Below, piece after piece: positions 26,250 to 36,779 of a stretch of 64,000 nt of DNA. The notes below the pieces were generated by a model. The model saw only the letters and a list, made by a program, of their open reading frames with translations, was not told where the DNA came from and searched no databases. This stretch comes from Pseudoalteromonas flavipulchra NCIMB 2033 = ATCC BAA-314 (GTDB lineage: Bacteria > Pseudomonadota > Gammaproteobacteria > Enterobacterales > Alteromonadaceae): positions 368,755 to 432,754 of the forward strand of contig JWIH01000024.1 of NCBI GenBank assembly GCA_000814665.1. The letters run 5' to 3'. A program made the position numbers and the translations under genes. Numbering within the stretch: the stretch's first letter is position 1; each line of letters starts with the position of its first letter.

Positions 26250-28691
26250 GTGTTAAAAAAACCATTACTTAGTCGATTTATTTTTCTTATTCTATTGCCG
26301 TTAGTCGCATTCTTAACTTGGCTAGGCTTTATTGCTCTTAGTAGTTTACCAAAGACAGACGGCAGTTTTGAAGTGTCTGGTATAGAAGCTCCGGTAGAAG
26401 TATTGAGGGATGACTGGGGCGTTGTTTTTATAGAAGCTAACTCAGATAAAGATGCTTTTTTTACTATGGGATATTTGCAAGCTCAAGAGCGATTATGGCA
26501 ACTTGAAATACAAAAACGTATGGCAGGCGGCCGTTTAAGTGAAGTGTTTGGCAAAAGTATGGTTGAGCAAGATGTTTTTATGCGTAGTTTGGGTCTATAT
26601 TCCGCAGCAGAAGCCGCTTTTGACAGCTTATCACCTGATGCAAAAATAGCTTTAACCTCATATGCTAATGGTGTGAATGCTTGGATTGATGAATCAGATG
26701 CGTTACCTTCAGAATTTATGATGTTTGACATTCAGCCTCAATATTGGAAAGAAGTTGATTCGTTAGCATGGATAAAGGTTTTTGCACTAAATTTAGGGGG
26801 GAACTACCTCGATGAGTTGGAGCACTATGCTGCATCTCAAGTACTTGATAATGACAAACTACATTTTATTTATCCCGACCTCAAAGGGGAGACTTCGCCG
26901 ACAGAGGTAGCTAGTTTTTCGATCGAAAGTGGCTATTTAGCGTTAGCAAATGAGCTTTTTAATAAACAGAACATGCAACTACAACTAGGTGGAAAATTTG
27001 TAGGAAGTAATGCGTGGGCTGTCAGTGGGAAAGTAAGCAGTAGCGGAGCTACCATACTAGCAAATGATCCACACCTAGGATTACAGATCCCATCGTACTG
27101 GTTTTTTGCCAACATAAAGGGAGAAGAAATTAATGCAAAAGGTGCGGCTTTAGTAGGGCTTCCCGTGATTTTGTTTGGACAAAATACGCACATTGCTTGG
27201 GGAGGCACTAATTTAGGAGCTGATGTTCAAGACCTTTTTGTGGAACAAGTTAACGTTCATAATCCGGAACAGTACTTAGTCAATGGAAAGTGGCAAGCCA
27301 TTTCCGAAAGAACTGAGTTGATCTCAGTGAAGCAAGACTTTCCTGCTGCGATGAATAAACCACTTAAGCCCTTAAAAGTAAAAGTAAGAAGTACGCGTAA
27401 TGGCCCAATAATAAGTGATGTATATGGCTTGATCGAAAACCCTGTTGCTTTACGTTGGACTGCTCTTGATCCTGATGACACGAGTTTTCAAGCATTCTAT
27501 GAGTTGAATTATGCGAATGACTGGGACGACTTTAAAAGCTCTGCAAATAGTTTAGTCGCTCCAGCGTTAAATCTATTGTATGCAGATAACGATGGCCTAA
27601 TAGGGCTTGTCGCAGCAGGTAAAATACCGGTACGTAAAACAGGTAAAGGGTTACTGCCATCTATCGGTTGGGATGATAGGTTTCAATGGCAAGGCTTTAT
27701 ACCTAGAAAGCAGTTACCTGAAATTAAGGATCCTCATTCAGGGTACATCGTATCAGCCAATGATAAAGCCTTTAGTGACGATTACCCTTATTTTATCAGT
27801 GCCAAATGGGCACCAACAGCTCGAGCTGAGCGAATTAGTGAATTGCTAGCGAATAAGTTAGAGTCTAATAGTAAGGTGACGATGATAGACAATGCGACGA
27901 TTCAGGGTGATATAAAAGATTTGGCTGTAGCATCAATACTGCCATTATTGAAAGAGGTTCACTGCGAAACCACCACTCAATGCCAGGCAATAGAAGTGAT
28001 TAAAAATTGGGACGGCAATATGACTAAATCACACGTAGCGCCGACAATAGTGACCGTCTGGCTTGATCATCTTCGTCAGACTTTATTGCTTGAAGATCTT
28101 CAAGCGCCATACAATAAGCTAGAACTTGACATGTTTTTAGGCAGGATCATAGGTAACCTAACAATTAGTCAAATGTTGGACATGCTTAGCACAGGACAAG
28201 AACATTGGTGTGATGGACCTAACTCTAGTAGTCATTCAAATTGTAATGGCGTGTTACTTTCGTCTTTGGATAGCGCTATCGAAGAGCTTACCAAACTGGC
28301 AGGAGATGATATAGAAGGTTGGATTTGGGGGGAGTTGCATAAAACGGTTTACCAGCACCAGCCAATTAGCCAAATAAAGTTACTTAAAGGGATTTTCGAG
28401 CGAAGTATCAATAATGGTGGCAGTGTGAATAGTGTAAATGTTGCTAATGCATCTTATCAACCATCTCAAGGCTATGAGCAAAGCTTTGGTGCAGGTTTTA
28501 GACAGATAATATCATTGGGTGGTGCGAGCGGGGAACACTGGTTTATGAATAGTACTGGGCAGTCCGGCAATATTTTGAGTAAACATTATGATGACATGGT
28601 TGAGCCTTTTAATAATCTAGAATATGCAACTCTTCCTTGGTTGTTAGTAAGCAAAAATCAAAAGTTAAGTTTATTACCCAAAAATAAATAA
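26250..28691 (+). CDS. Penicillin acylase-family Ntn hydrolase, membrane-anchored/periplasmic
   Basis: 813 residues from GTG 26250. The N-terminal hydrophobic segment (about 8-30) is a signal anchor or signal peptide for the periplasm. The alpha chain has the usual GVVFIEANSDKDAFFTMGYL, QAQERLWQLEIQKRMAGGRL. FVGSNAWAVSG places the autocatalytic nucleophile Ser253, where the precursor is cut into alpha and beta chains; ILANDPHLGLQIPSYWF and AWGGTNLGADVQDL follow. The family includes PvdQ, which deacylates pyoverdine precursor after export, and AHL acylases. It stands 11 bp before a PvdE-like exporter, so removal of an acyl chain from the exported peptide is the most likely role; quorum-signal or self-protection hydrolysis is an alternative. 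Confidence 0.88.
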   Translation: MLKKPLLSRFIFLILLPLVAFLTWLGFIALSSLPKTDGSFEVSGIEAPVEVLRDDWGVVFIEANSDKDAFFTMGYLQAQERLWQLEIQKRMAGGRLSEVFGKSMVEQDVFMRSLGLYSAAEAAFDSLSPDAKIALTSYANGVNAWIDESDALPSEFMMFDIQPQYWKEVDSLAWIKVFALNLGGNYLDELEHYAASQVLDNDKLHFIYPDLKGETSPTEVASFSIESGYLALANELFNKQNMQLQLGGKFVGSNAWAVSGKVSSSGATILANDPHLGLQIPSYWFFANIKGEEINAKGAALVGLPVILFGQNTHIAWGGTNLGADVQDLFVEQVNVHNPEQYLVNGKWQAISERTELISVKQDFPAAMNKPLKPLKVKVRSTRNGPIISDVYGLIENPVALRWTALDPDDTSFQAFYELNYANDWDDFKSSANSLVAPALNLLYADNDGLIGLVAAGKIPVRKTGKGLLPSIGWDDRFQWQGFIPRKQLPEIKDPHSGYIVSANDKAFSDDYPYFISAKWAPTARAERISELLANKLESNSKVTMIDNATIQGDIKDLAVASILPLLKEVHCETTTQCQAIEVIKNWDGNMTKSHVAPTIVTVWLDHLRQTLLLEDLQAPYNKLELDMFLGRIIGNLTISQMLDMLSTGQEHWCDGPNSSSHSNCNGVLLSSLDSAIEELTKLAGDDIEGWIWGELHKTVYQHQPISQIKLLKGIFERSINNGGSVNSVNVANASYQPSQGYEQSFGAGFRQIISLGGASGEHWFMNSTGQSGNILSKHYDDMVEPFNNLEYATLPWLLVSKNQKLSLLPKNK

Positions 28692-28702
28692 AGGCCTAGT
28701 TA

Positions 28703-30409
28703 ATGAAATTATTTGATGCATTTATCCATAGGTCGCCAAACAAACTGTTTGCTGCGATAGTTTTTGGTTCATTAGCTGGTGTTGCGTACAGCTTGCTTAT
28801 CCCTATAGTGTTAAACAGTATCACTGGAGATAGTCGTTTTGTTGCCGAAGATACAGCTAATGCTATCGTATTCGGTATTGAAGTAGCTAACCAGAGTTTT
28901 GCCACTGCGTTCTTGATTATTTGCTTATTTATATTTTTTGCTAGAACATTTTCCCAAATAACGTTAACAAGGTTAGCGCTTGATGTGACTTCTGATCTGC
29001 GCAAAGACATTTATCAAAATATAGCAAAAGCTTCGTTAATTAATTTAGAAAATGTTGGTTCGCCTAAGCTGCTAGCGACAATCACTAAGGACGTTGAAGA
29101 CATAATGAGAGGCGTGAAAGTGTTGCCTGATTTGATTATTTCAATGGTTACTATTGTTAGTATGCTGAGTTTTTTGTTGCTATTAAATGCTGAAGCCTTT
29201 GGTTTTGTGTTGGCGGCTATTCTATTTGGTGCATTAACTTATCAAATTCCAATGTTAATTGGGCGTAATTACTTTATCAAAGCCAGAGAGAGGGTTGATG
29301 ATTTGCATGAGGGCATTCGAGGCTTAATTTATGGCGCTAAGGAATTAAAGCTCAATACAAGTCGAAAAGAGCATTATCATCAAGTTGAGTTAAATGATGC
29401 AGAGTCTGGCTTGATTAAAACACAAAAGACAGCTTTGGCAATTGTTCGTAGCGCGATGAACTATGGTGACCTTATTGGCTTTTTTGTTATTGGAGTCATT
29501 ACGTTCGTATTTGTTAATTACAGTGATATTAGTAGCGAAGAGCTGATTGGCGTCATAATGGCAATGTTATATGTTACCGGCCCTGTCGGGTCGATTTTAA
29601 ATACTTTTCCAGAGTTGTCTATGGCAAAAGTTTCATTGCGAAAAATAACACATTTACGAAAGCTATTAGCAGAAGAAGCGTTTAATGAGTCAGTCGAGCC
29701 GATAAAACCTTGGCAGTCAATTACAGTTAAAAACTTGCGTTTTATTTATCCTAGTCAGGAAGAGGATACATCATTCTCTGTTGGACCTGTTTCACTTCAA
29801 CTCAAGAAAGGGCAGGTTACTTTTATCGTGGGTGGTAATGGTTCGGGGAAATCTACATTAGGCAAAATGCTTACCATGCACTATTTACCAACAGCGGGCA
29901 GCATTAGCTTTGATGATGTCGAAGTAACAAAAGATAATATTAATAGTTACCGGCAATGTATTTCATCTATTTATTCAGACTATTACCTATTTCAAAGCCT
30001 GCATGGCTTAGGTAACAAATTAGATGAAGACAAAGTACAGAAGTATTTAACCAAATTAAAGCTGCAAGACAAAGTGACAATAGAAAATGGCCGCTTTTCT
30101 ACACTTAAGCTATCGGATGGACAAAGAAAAAGATTAGCACTCCTAGTGGCTTATTTAGAAGAAAAGGATTTGTATCTGTTTGATGAGTGGGCGGCGGATC
30201 AGGACCCTGACTTTAAACACTTTTTTTATTATGAATTGCTAAAGGAATTAAGAGAGGCTGGAAAAGCCGTGATAGTAATAAGTCACGATGATAGATACTT
30301 CGACCTTGCCGATCAGGTCATTGTAATGGAAAGGGGGCTGCGCAGAGACGAGTCCAGTGTGACTATTCCTACCGAGGCGCCAGAAGAAAAACAAGAGGAA
30401 TTTGTGTGA
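28703..30409 (+). CDS. Cyclic-peptide export ABC transporter (PvdE/SyrD type, fused TMD-NBD)
   Basis: 568 residues. About six membrane segments cover 1-300. The nucleotide-binding domain has Walker A GGNGSGKST (377-385), signature LSDGQRKR (from 470) and Walker B LYLFDEWAADQDP near 490-503. The DEWAADQDP form is typical of the cyclic-peptide exporter group that includes PvdE and SyrD. It moves NRPS products, often acylated, across the inner membrane. It lies 11 bp after the acylase and overlaps the first NRPS by 4 bp (GTGA), so these are one transcription unit with coupled translation. Confidence 0.9.
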   Translation: MKLFDAFIHRSPNKLFAAIVFGSLAGVAYSLLIPIVLNSITGDSRFVAEDTANAIVFGIEVANQSFATAFLIICLFIFFARTFSQITLTRLALDVTSDLRKDIYQNIAKASLINLENVGSPKLLATITKDVEDIMRGVKVLPDLIISMVTIVSMLSFLLLLNAEAFGFVLAAILFGALTYQIPMLIGRNYFIKARERVDDLHEGIRGLIYGAKELKLNTSRKEHYHQVELNDAESGLIKTQKTALAIVRSAMNYGDLIGFFVIGVITFVFVNYSDISSEELIGVIMAMLYVTGPVGSILNTFPELSMAKVSLRKITHLRKLLAEEAFNESVEPIKPWQSITVKNLRFIYPSQEEDTSFSVGPVSLQLKKGQVTFIVGGNGSGKSTLGKMLTMHYLPTAGSISFDDVEVTKDNINSYRQCISSIYSDYYLFQSLHGLGNKLDEDKVQKYLTKLKLQDKVTIENGRFSTLKLSDGQRKRLALLVAYLEEKDLYLFDEWAADQDPDFKHFFYYELLKELREAGKAVIVISHDDRYFDLADQVIVMERGLRRDESSVTIPTEAPEEKQEEFV

Positions 30410-33400
30410 ACATCCATATGATCCCAAATAAAATAGCCTTGACTTCAACCCAACGAGATATTTACTTTGCCCAGCTTAGATATCCTGCCAACCCATTGTA
30501 TAATATTGGTGGCTTTATTCGTTTTAAAAATATAGACCCAAAGCGTGTGCAACGAGCGCATGCTCAGATGGTACGAAATCACGACGCGTTTGGCATACGT
30601 ATTCTGTCAGAAGAAAGCGGTTTAGGGCAATATTTAACTCAAGTGCGTGATACGAGTTTACCGATAGTAGATTTTAGTGATAAGTCTGAGAGCGAAATTG
30701 ATTTATGGTTAGATAAACAGTTTCAAACACCATTTGAAATCCATGACGAACCTTTGTTTCGTTCTTTCTTGATAAAAATGGCCAAACGACATTACCGTTA
30801 TGTATCATTAGCTCACCATATAGCGGTCGACGGCTGGGGATTTGCAAATCTCGCTAGGTTGATTGGTGTTTATTATAATCAAGACTTGGCTGGCAAAAGT
30901 GCACCTGAGTTGGAAATCAGCTGGCCTGATATCGTCGAACTGGATAAGTCATATGTAAGTAGTACGAAATACCAAAACGATAAAGCATATTGGCAAGAAA
31001 ACCTTAAGGATTTATCTACTGAGCCACTTTTTTCGCCAGATTTGAATGTGTCTTATGAAGGCGAGGACTGCATTCCAAGTCGTAGGGAAATTAGCGTTTT
31101 ACCGAAAGAAAAAGTTGTTGCATTGAAAAAGGCAGCAGCCGAATTAAACATCGCTTTCCCGCAATTGTTACTTTCAGCTTACGCACTATATTGGATATTG
31201 TCATATCGAAAAAAAGAATTAACGATAGGTGTTCCCGTTCATAATCGTAGTGGTCATAAACAAAAGTCTAAACTAGGTGTTTTTACTAGTATGAGCCCTT
31301 TACGATTAAACCTAGATGGTACGAATAGTTTTAAGTCAATCGCGGTGGAGATATCATCGCAAATAAAGCGAAATTTTCGTCATACAAAATTTCCTATTGG
31401 CGACATTTATAGTTGTATTAGTCGTTCCGCACAGAGAGCACCTTTGTATGATGTTGCATTTAATTTTCTGCATCTGGATAGTGATATAGAAATCGAAGGG
31501 CAAACAGCTGATCTTGTGTATTGGTCACACAGTCACGAACAAACACCAGCGATGCTCAATGTTTGGGAATACGGTGCAACCGACTATGTTGAGTTGCAAC
31601 TCGATCACAGCTTAAAATGGCTCTCGCAATTGGCAGCAAGGCGTGTACTTGACGGCATTGTTAAAATATTGGAGCAGGTATTAGTCAACCCTGTTATGTC
31701 AATTGACAGGCTTGATACTTTTGGTGAACAAGAGCGGGCGTTGTTAAGTCACCTTTCAACACCTTCACTTTTGCCAAATAAGTTAGGCCAAGACTCAATT
31801 ATTAGCGCTTTTGAACACCAAGTTTTACAGACCCCAGATAAGATAGCCGTACTTGATAGTCAACATGAAGTAAGCTTTGTTGAGTTGAATATAAAGGCTA
31901 ATCAATACGCAAGAGTATTACAAAACAGTGGAGTGGTTTGCGCAGATATAGTCGGTGTTTCTTTAACGAGAGATAAGGACTTACCCGCAATTTTATTGGC
32001 TATTTTTAAACTAGGGGCTGCTTATGTTGCTCTTGACCCTTCAATTCCAGAGCATCGTCTTGCGTCAATTGTTAACGACAGTGGCTTGAAACATGTCGCT
32101 GTGAGTGAGCAAGTTACTTTTCCGCGTTTGTCTAATTATCAAATTGTTGAGTTAAGTTCGGAAAAGGTCGTTGAATTGAATGGAGAGAATCTTAATTTAA
32201 CTTATTCACCTAACGATCTTGCTTACTTAATTTATACGTCTGGTTCGACTGGTATACCAAAAGGGGTGGAGATCTGTCATAAGAACTTAATGGCTTTGAT
32301 TAATTGGTCTTTAGAAGAGTTTAGCAAGAGTGAGCTTCGTTGTGTCCTTGCAAGTACTTCGTTAAGTTTCGATTTATCTGCATTTGAGTTGTTCGTCCCT
32401 TTGTCGTCGGGAAATTGTATATATGTAGTCGAAAACGCGCTGGAAGCGATGAGTACGTGTCCTGTGGTGTCTATGATAAACACCGTTCCCTCCGCGATGA
32501 AAGTATGGTTGGAGCACAGAAATATCCCTAAATCTGTCGTTGCTATAAATCTTGCAGGGGAGCCATTGCCAATGGCTCTTGTAAACGATATCTTCGAACA
32601 AAACTCAAGTCAGACTGTGCGAAATTTGTATGGGCCCTCTGAGGATACGACATATTCAACTTGTATGGCTTATACCGAAAAGGTACACATTTCCCCCGCC
32701 ATTGGTAAAGTCATTAGTGGTAGTTGTGCCCTTATATTAGATCAGAGAGGGAAGGAGCTACCTGTTGGACATATAGGAGAACTTTACCTTGGAGGTAGTG
32801 GCGTAGCCAGAGGTTACCGAAACCTTTCTCAATTAACAGATGAAAGGTTTCTTTTTCTTAAAGCAAGCGACAATGAATCTATGAAATGGTATCGCACTGG
32901 TGACCTCGTGCGATTGGATGATGACGGTATTTTGCATTATGTTGGCAGAATCGATGAGCAGATCAAACTGAACGGTTTTAGAATAGAGACTAATGAAATT
33001 TCAACTGTATTGACTCAATATCCCAGTATTAATGATGCGCTTGTCGTTGCTAAAGTTCAATCAGAGCATAAGTTTTTGGTAGCTTATTACTGCGCAGCAC
33101 AACCTATTGATAATAAGTTGCTATTTGAGCATATTAGTAAAATATTACCAATGTATATGGTGCCTCAACATTTTTGTTTTTTAGCAGAGTTTCCGCTGAA
33201 CAAAAATGGTAAAATAGATAAAACCAAATTACCTGATATTAAAGTAGAAAGTTTAACTGAGGCGTTTGTTGCCAAAAACGAAGTCGAACGGATGTTGTTG
33301 ACTCTATGGCAAGATTTGTTAGGTGTCCAATCAATTCCTATTGATCAGAGCTTATTTGAATTAGGTGGTAGCTCGCTGTTGGCAATGAGAATGTTGGCTT

Positions 33401-36400
33401 TAATCAATGAGACTTTTGCGACACAATTTACACTTGTACAATTGTTTTCACATGATACTTTGCCAAAGCAGTCAACACTTCTTCAACAAAACTGCGTCAA
33501 AAAGCATCAAGTTGTAATCAAGCGCATTGACTCAAACCGCGCTCCACTTTCGTTGGCTCAAAAACGTATTTGGTTCACTGAGCAAATGGCTGGTAATCAA
33601 ACGATGAATAACATGGTGATTTCCTATAGGTTATCAGGTGCTCTCAACGTTGCAAAACTAAGACAAGCACTTGCAGATGTGGTTAAGAATAATGCAATAT
33701 TGAGAACGACTTATCATCTAGATCATGAGTTGCCTTATCAGTTGGTAAGACATAATGCTTCCGTTGAGTTCGTTGTTGATAAACTGCCCGCAGGCGATAT
33801 GAAAGATGTCCTAAATGATCTTTATGCCCAGAGGTTAAATAGCAAGTTTGACTTAGAGTCAGATACCATGTTGCGGGCCCATCTGTTCACAGAAGATGCT
33901 AGTACTAGTTACCTATTTCTTTCCTCTCATCATATTGCGTTGGATGGTTATTCGATTAATCTCTTGCTTAAAGAGTTGTCTGATATTTATGACTGCAATC
34001 TTAGTGGCAATAGGCGTGATTGTGATTTACCGCTAGAAGCGCCAGAGTATGGCGATTTTGCGACGTGGCAAAACGAAAATAAGCATCAAATTGATATAGA
34101 TTTTTGGCAAACTAAGCTTGAAGGGGCGCCAAATTTGCATGGGTTGCCCTTGGATAATCCAAGATTAAATAATACTCGCATTGATGGACGATGCTCGCGT
34201 ACATTTGTCGATGACCAAACAACTAAACAGTTGATCAAACTGTGTGAACAGCACAAGCTGACTCTTTCTAGCATACTGTTTAGTTTGTATAGTTATCTGC
34301 TGATGGTATACAGCCGCCAGCAAGATATTATTATCGGTATTCCTGTGCTAGGTAGAGAGCATACTAGCTTGCAAAAAGTGTACGGTGTATTTATTAATAT
34401 GCTGCCAATCCGAGTTCAGGCTAAGCACAATGAGTCACTTGTGAATTGGATGAGCTCTATACAGTCTGAACTTTTCGACGCTTTACCTCACCAGTCGACA
34501 CCGTTTGAGCAATTAGTTGAACAATTAGCCACGGCTCATGATTCGAGCTATGCACCTATATTTCAGATCATGTTTAATTATCAAGAATATAGTTTCGATA
34601 ATATGACATTACGGGAAGTATGCAGTGAACGATTAGTGCATGAACATAGTGCTGTGAAGTATGATCTAGAACTTCATGTAAACACCATGTCGGATGGGTT
34701 AGAACTTAGTTGGTTATACAACCAAGCTATATTCGATAGCACTACAATCAAGCAATGGCAGAATAGTTTTGAACTGTTGCTAAATACCTTTGTGTCAACC
34801 CCAGAAGCCAGCCTACACGAGTTAAACTTACTTAGCAGATTAGATTCAAGCAAACTGGTCCAGTGGAACAAAAGCAGTCGTGTACAAAATGCTGAGAAAA
34901 ACTTCCTTGCAGCAATTTATCAAAATTTTGATTCGACAAGTATAGCGTTCGTAATGGGAAAGGATGTGATGTCATATAAGCAAGTGGGTGAGCTGTGCAC
35001 CCACTTTGCAAAGTCAATTTTAGCGGCTGGTGTCACTCAAGGAGATGTGGTTGGGATTATGTTACCGCGTGGTCAAGTGTTGCAATGTAGTATGCTTGCC
35101 ACGATGCTACTGGGGGTAACATTTGTTCCTTTGCCAATAAATTTTAATGACACGCGATTAGCTTACATTATTAAAGACAGTGGCATTAGTCATATTATTA
35201 CCAAAGATGAAGTTCGAGCGAGCAAGTTGTCGTGTTCGACTTTGATACAAGTGCGTGATATTGAGAATTATGATTTAGTCGCTTCAACAACAAAAGCGCT
35301 GCCAATCCGTCAATTTCATCCAGATGCAACGGCCTATATTTTATATACGTCGGGCTCGACAGGAAGCCCCAAAGGGGTGCCGATACACTACGGTGCTTTA
35401 AACAACTTTTTAAACGCAATGTTATTGGCGTTAGACTTAGGTAATGCGAAAACTTGGTTGGCCTTAACTACTAATTCTTTTGATATTTCACTTCTAGAAT
35501 GGCTAGCGCCTCTAATTAGAGCAGATCGTTGTGTACTCGTTAGTGATGAGCAAGCTGCTGACCCTTTATTATTAAAAGAGTATATCGAACAACATGAAGT
35601 CGATGTTATTCAAGCTACCCCATCAAGGTGGCGGCAAATGATAGAATCAGGCTGGCAAGGAGGTAAGCGTTTAACTCTATTAACAGGTGGTGAGGCTCTA
35701 GATACACATTTGCAGCAATTACTGTCTGAGCGAAGTGGTACATTATTCAATTGCTATGGACCAACAGAGGCAACAATTTGGTCCTGTATAAACAGAGTAG
35801 ACAGTCAGGCTAGTGAACGATGCCGCTTAGCCTTAGGGAAAAGTTTAAGCAATTATATCCATGCTGTAGTTGACGAAAATAATCGATTGTTACCCATGGG
35901 AGCTATCGGAGAACTAGTAATCAGCGGTGTCAGTGTTACAAACGATTATCACAACTTACCTGAGTTATCTGCAACACGTTTTTTTGTTTGTCAACAGCAT
36001 CCATATCAAGGGAAGCGCTTTTATTTGACTGGAGATTTGGTTCGTTTAGACGGCTCGGGTCGTCTGAATTATATAGGCCGAATTGACAACCAAATTAAAA
36101 TTAGAGGGACTTTAGTTGAGCCAACAGAGGTTCAAGGGGCGCTGTGTTCATTGCCAGAGGTTAACCAAGCTTTCGTTTGTGCATTTGATAACGGGCGAGA
36201 GCAAGAGCTTGCTGCATATTTAGTGCTAAACGAAATAGCTTCTCTTGTTGATATACGAAATGCGCTACTAAAAATACTGCCCGACTATTTAGTCCCTTCT
36301 AGATTTGAGGTTTTCGATGAGATGCCGCTTACCAGTAACGGAAAAATTGATATTAAGGCGTTACCAAGCTTCAGCAGGCAAATGATTGTTGAACCAACTT

Positions 36401-36693
36401 TGGCTCAAGGAAAGACTCAGAAAATACTTGTTTCTCTATGGTGCAGTGAACTTGATGGAATCAATAAAAATGTATGCGTAGAAACAGACTTTTACTCGCT
36501 GGGTGGAAATTCTATGCATGTGGTTAGGTTAGTACGAAAGATTAATCAGCACTTTGACTTTATCGAGTTTTCGGTAGCAGATTTTTTGGCTGATAGTCGG
36601 ATAACAACGATTGCCTCGCTATTAGATGAACGTACTTTCTATCAAAATTTGACGAGTGACGCGAGCGAATATAGCAGTATAACTGTGATCTAA
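30406..36693 (+). CDS. NRPS1: C-A-T-C-A-T, predicted Ala then Gly
   Basis: 2095 residues. Module 1: condensation (about 5-430, AHHIAVDGWG with HH at 137-138), adenylation (about 470-960; YTSGSTGIPKG, FDLSAFELF, NLYGPSEDTTYS), carrier protein with LGGSS (Ser990). Module 2: condensation (about 1050-1480; HHIALDG at 1175), adenylation (about 1500-1955; FDISLLEWL, YGPTEATIW), carrier LGGNS (Ser2036). The binding-pocket codes read by eye are DLFNNALTYK (a known Ala code) and DILQLGCIWK (close to the Gly code DILQLGLIWK). An N-terminal C domain in the first NRPS suggests a starter C that loads a fatty acyl group. There is no TubC docking domain here. Start GTG 30406 overlaps the exporter stop; ATG 30418 is an alternative. 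Confidence 0.9.
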   Translation: MNIHMIPNKIALTSTQRDIYFAQLRYPANPLYNIGGFIRFKNIDPKRVQRAHAQMVRNHDAFGIRILSEESGLGQYLTQVRDTSLPIVDFSDKSESEIDLWLDKQFQTPFEIHDEPLFRSFLIKMAKRHYRYVSLAHHIAVDGWGFANLARLIGVYYNQDLAGKSAPELEISWPDIVELDKSYVSSTKYQNDKAYWQENLKDLSTEPLFSPDLNVSYEGEDCIPSRREISVLPKEKVVALKKAAAELNIAFPQLLLSAYALYWILSYRKKELTIGVPVHNRSGHKQKSKLGVFTSMSPLRLNLDGTNSFKSIAVEISSQIKRNFRHTKFPIGDIYSCISRSAQRAPLYDVAFNFLHLDSDIEIEGQTADLVYWSHSHEQTPAMLNVWEYGATDYVELQLDHSLKWLSQLAARRVLDGIVKILEQVLVNPVMSIDRLDTFGEQERALLSHLSTPSLLPNKLGQDSIISAFEHQVLQTPDKIAVLDSQHEVSFVELNIKANQYARVLQNSGVVCADIVGVSLTRDKDLPAILLAIFKLGAAYVALDPSIPEHRLASIVNDSGLKHVAVSEQVTFPRLSNYQIVELSSEKVVELNGENLNLTYSPNDLAYLIYTSGSTGIPKGVEICHKNLMALINWSLEEFSKSELRCVLASTSLSFDLSAFELFVPLSSGNCIYVVENALEAMSTCPVVSMINTVPSAMKVWLEHRNIPKSVVAINLAGEPLPMALVNDIFEQNSSQTVRNLYGPSEDTTYSTCMAYTEKVHISPAIGKVISGSCALILDQRGKELPVGHIGELYLGGSGVARGYRNLSQLTDERFLFLKASDNESMKWYRTGDLVRLDDDGILHYVGRIDEQIKLNGFRIETNEISTVLTQYPSINDALVVAKVQSEHKFLVAYYCAAQPIDNKLLFEHISKILPMYMVPQHFCFLAEFPLNKNGKIDKTKLPDIKVESLTEAFVAKNEVERMLLTLWQDLLGVQSIPIDQSLFELGGSSLLAMRMLALINETFATQFTLVQLFSHDTLPKQSTLLQQNCVKKHQVVIKRIDSNRAPLSLAQKRIWFTEQMAGNQTMNNMVISYRLSGALNVAKLRQALADVVKNNAILRTTYHLDHELPYQLVRHNASVEFVVDKLPAGDMKDVLNDLYAQRLNSKFDLESDTMLRAHLFTEDASTSYLFLSSHHIALDGYSINLLLKELSDIYDCNLSGNRRDCDLPLEAPEYGDFATWQNENKHQIDIDFWQTKLEGAPNLHGLPLDNPRLNNTRIDGRCSRTFVDDQTTKQLIKLCEQHKLTLSSILFSLYSYLLMVYSRQQDIIIGIPVLGREHTSLQKVYGVFINMLPIRVQAKHNESLVNWMSSIQSELFDALPHQSTPFEQLVEQLATAHDSSYAPIFQIMFNYQEYSFDNMTLREVCSERLVHEHSAVKYDLELHVNTMSDGLELSWLYNQAIFDSTTIKQWQNSFELLLNTFVSTPEASLHELNLLSRLDSSKLVQWNKSSRVQNAEKNFLAAIYQNFDSTSIAFVMGKDVMSYKQVGELCTHFAKSILAAGVTQGDVVGIMLPRGQVLQCSMLATMLLGVTFVPLPINFNDTRLAYIIKDSGISHIITKDEVRASKLSCSTLIQVRDIENYDLVASTTKALPIRQFHPDATAYILYTSGSTGSPKGVPIHYGALNNFLNAMLLALDLGNAKTWLALTTNSFDISLLEWLAPLIRADRCVLVSDEQAADPLLLKEYIEQHEVDVIQATPSRWRQMIESGWQGGKRLTLLTGGEALDTHLQQLLSERSGTLFNCYGPTEATIWSCINRVDSQASERCRLALGKSLSNYIHAVVDENNRLLPMGAIGELVISGVSVTNDYHNLPELSATRFFVCQQHPYQGKRFYLTGDLVRLDGSGRLNYIGRIDNQIKIRGTLVEPTEVQGALCSLPEVNQAFVCAFDNGREQELAAYLVLNEIASLVDIRNALLKILPDYLVPSRFEVFDEMPLTSNGKIDIKALPSFSRQMIVEPTLAQGKTQKILVSLWCSELDGINKNVCVETDFYSLGGNSMHVVRLVRKINQHFDFIEFSVADFLADSRITTIASLLDERTFYQNLTSDASEYSSITVI

Positions 36694-36779
36694 CAGAAAT
36701 AAAAAGATGTTTTGTACTCAGTCAGTTTTGACGGCGATACGAAGTGTGTTGAAAATAAAAATAAACAGAATTTATCACT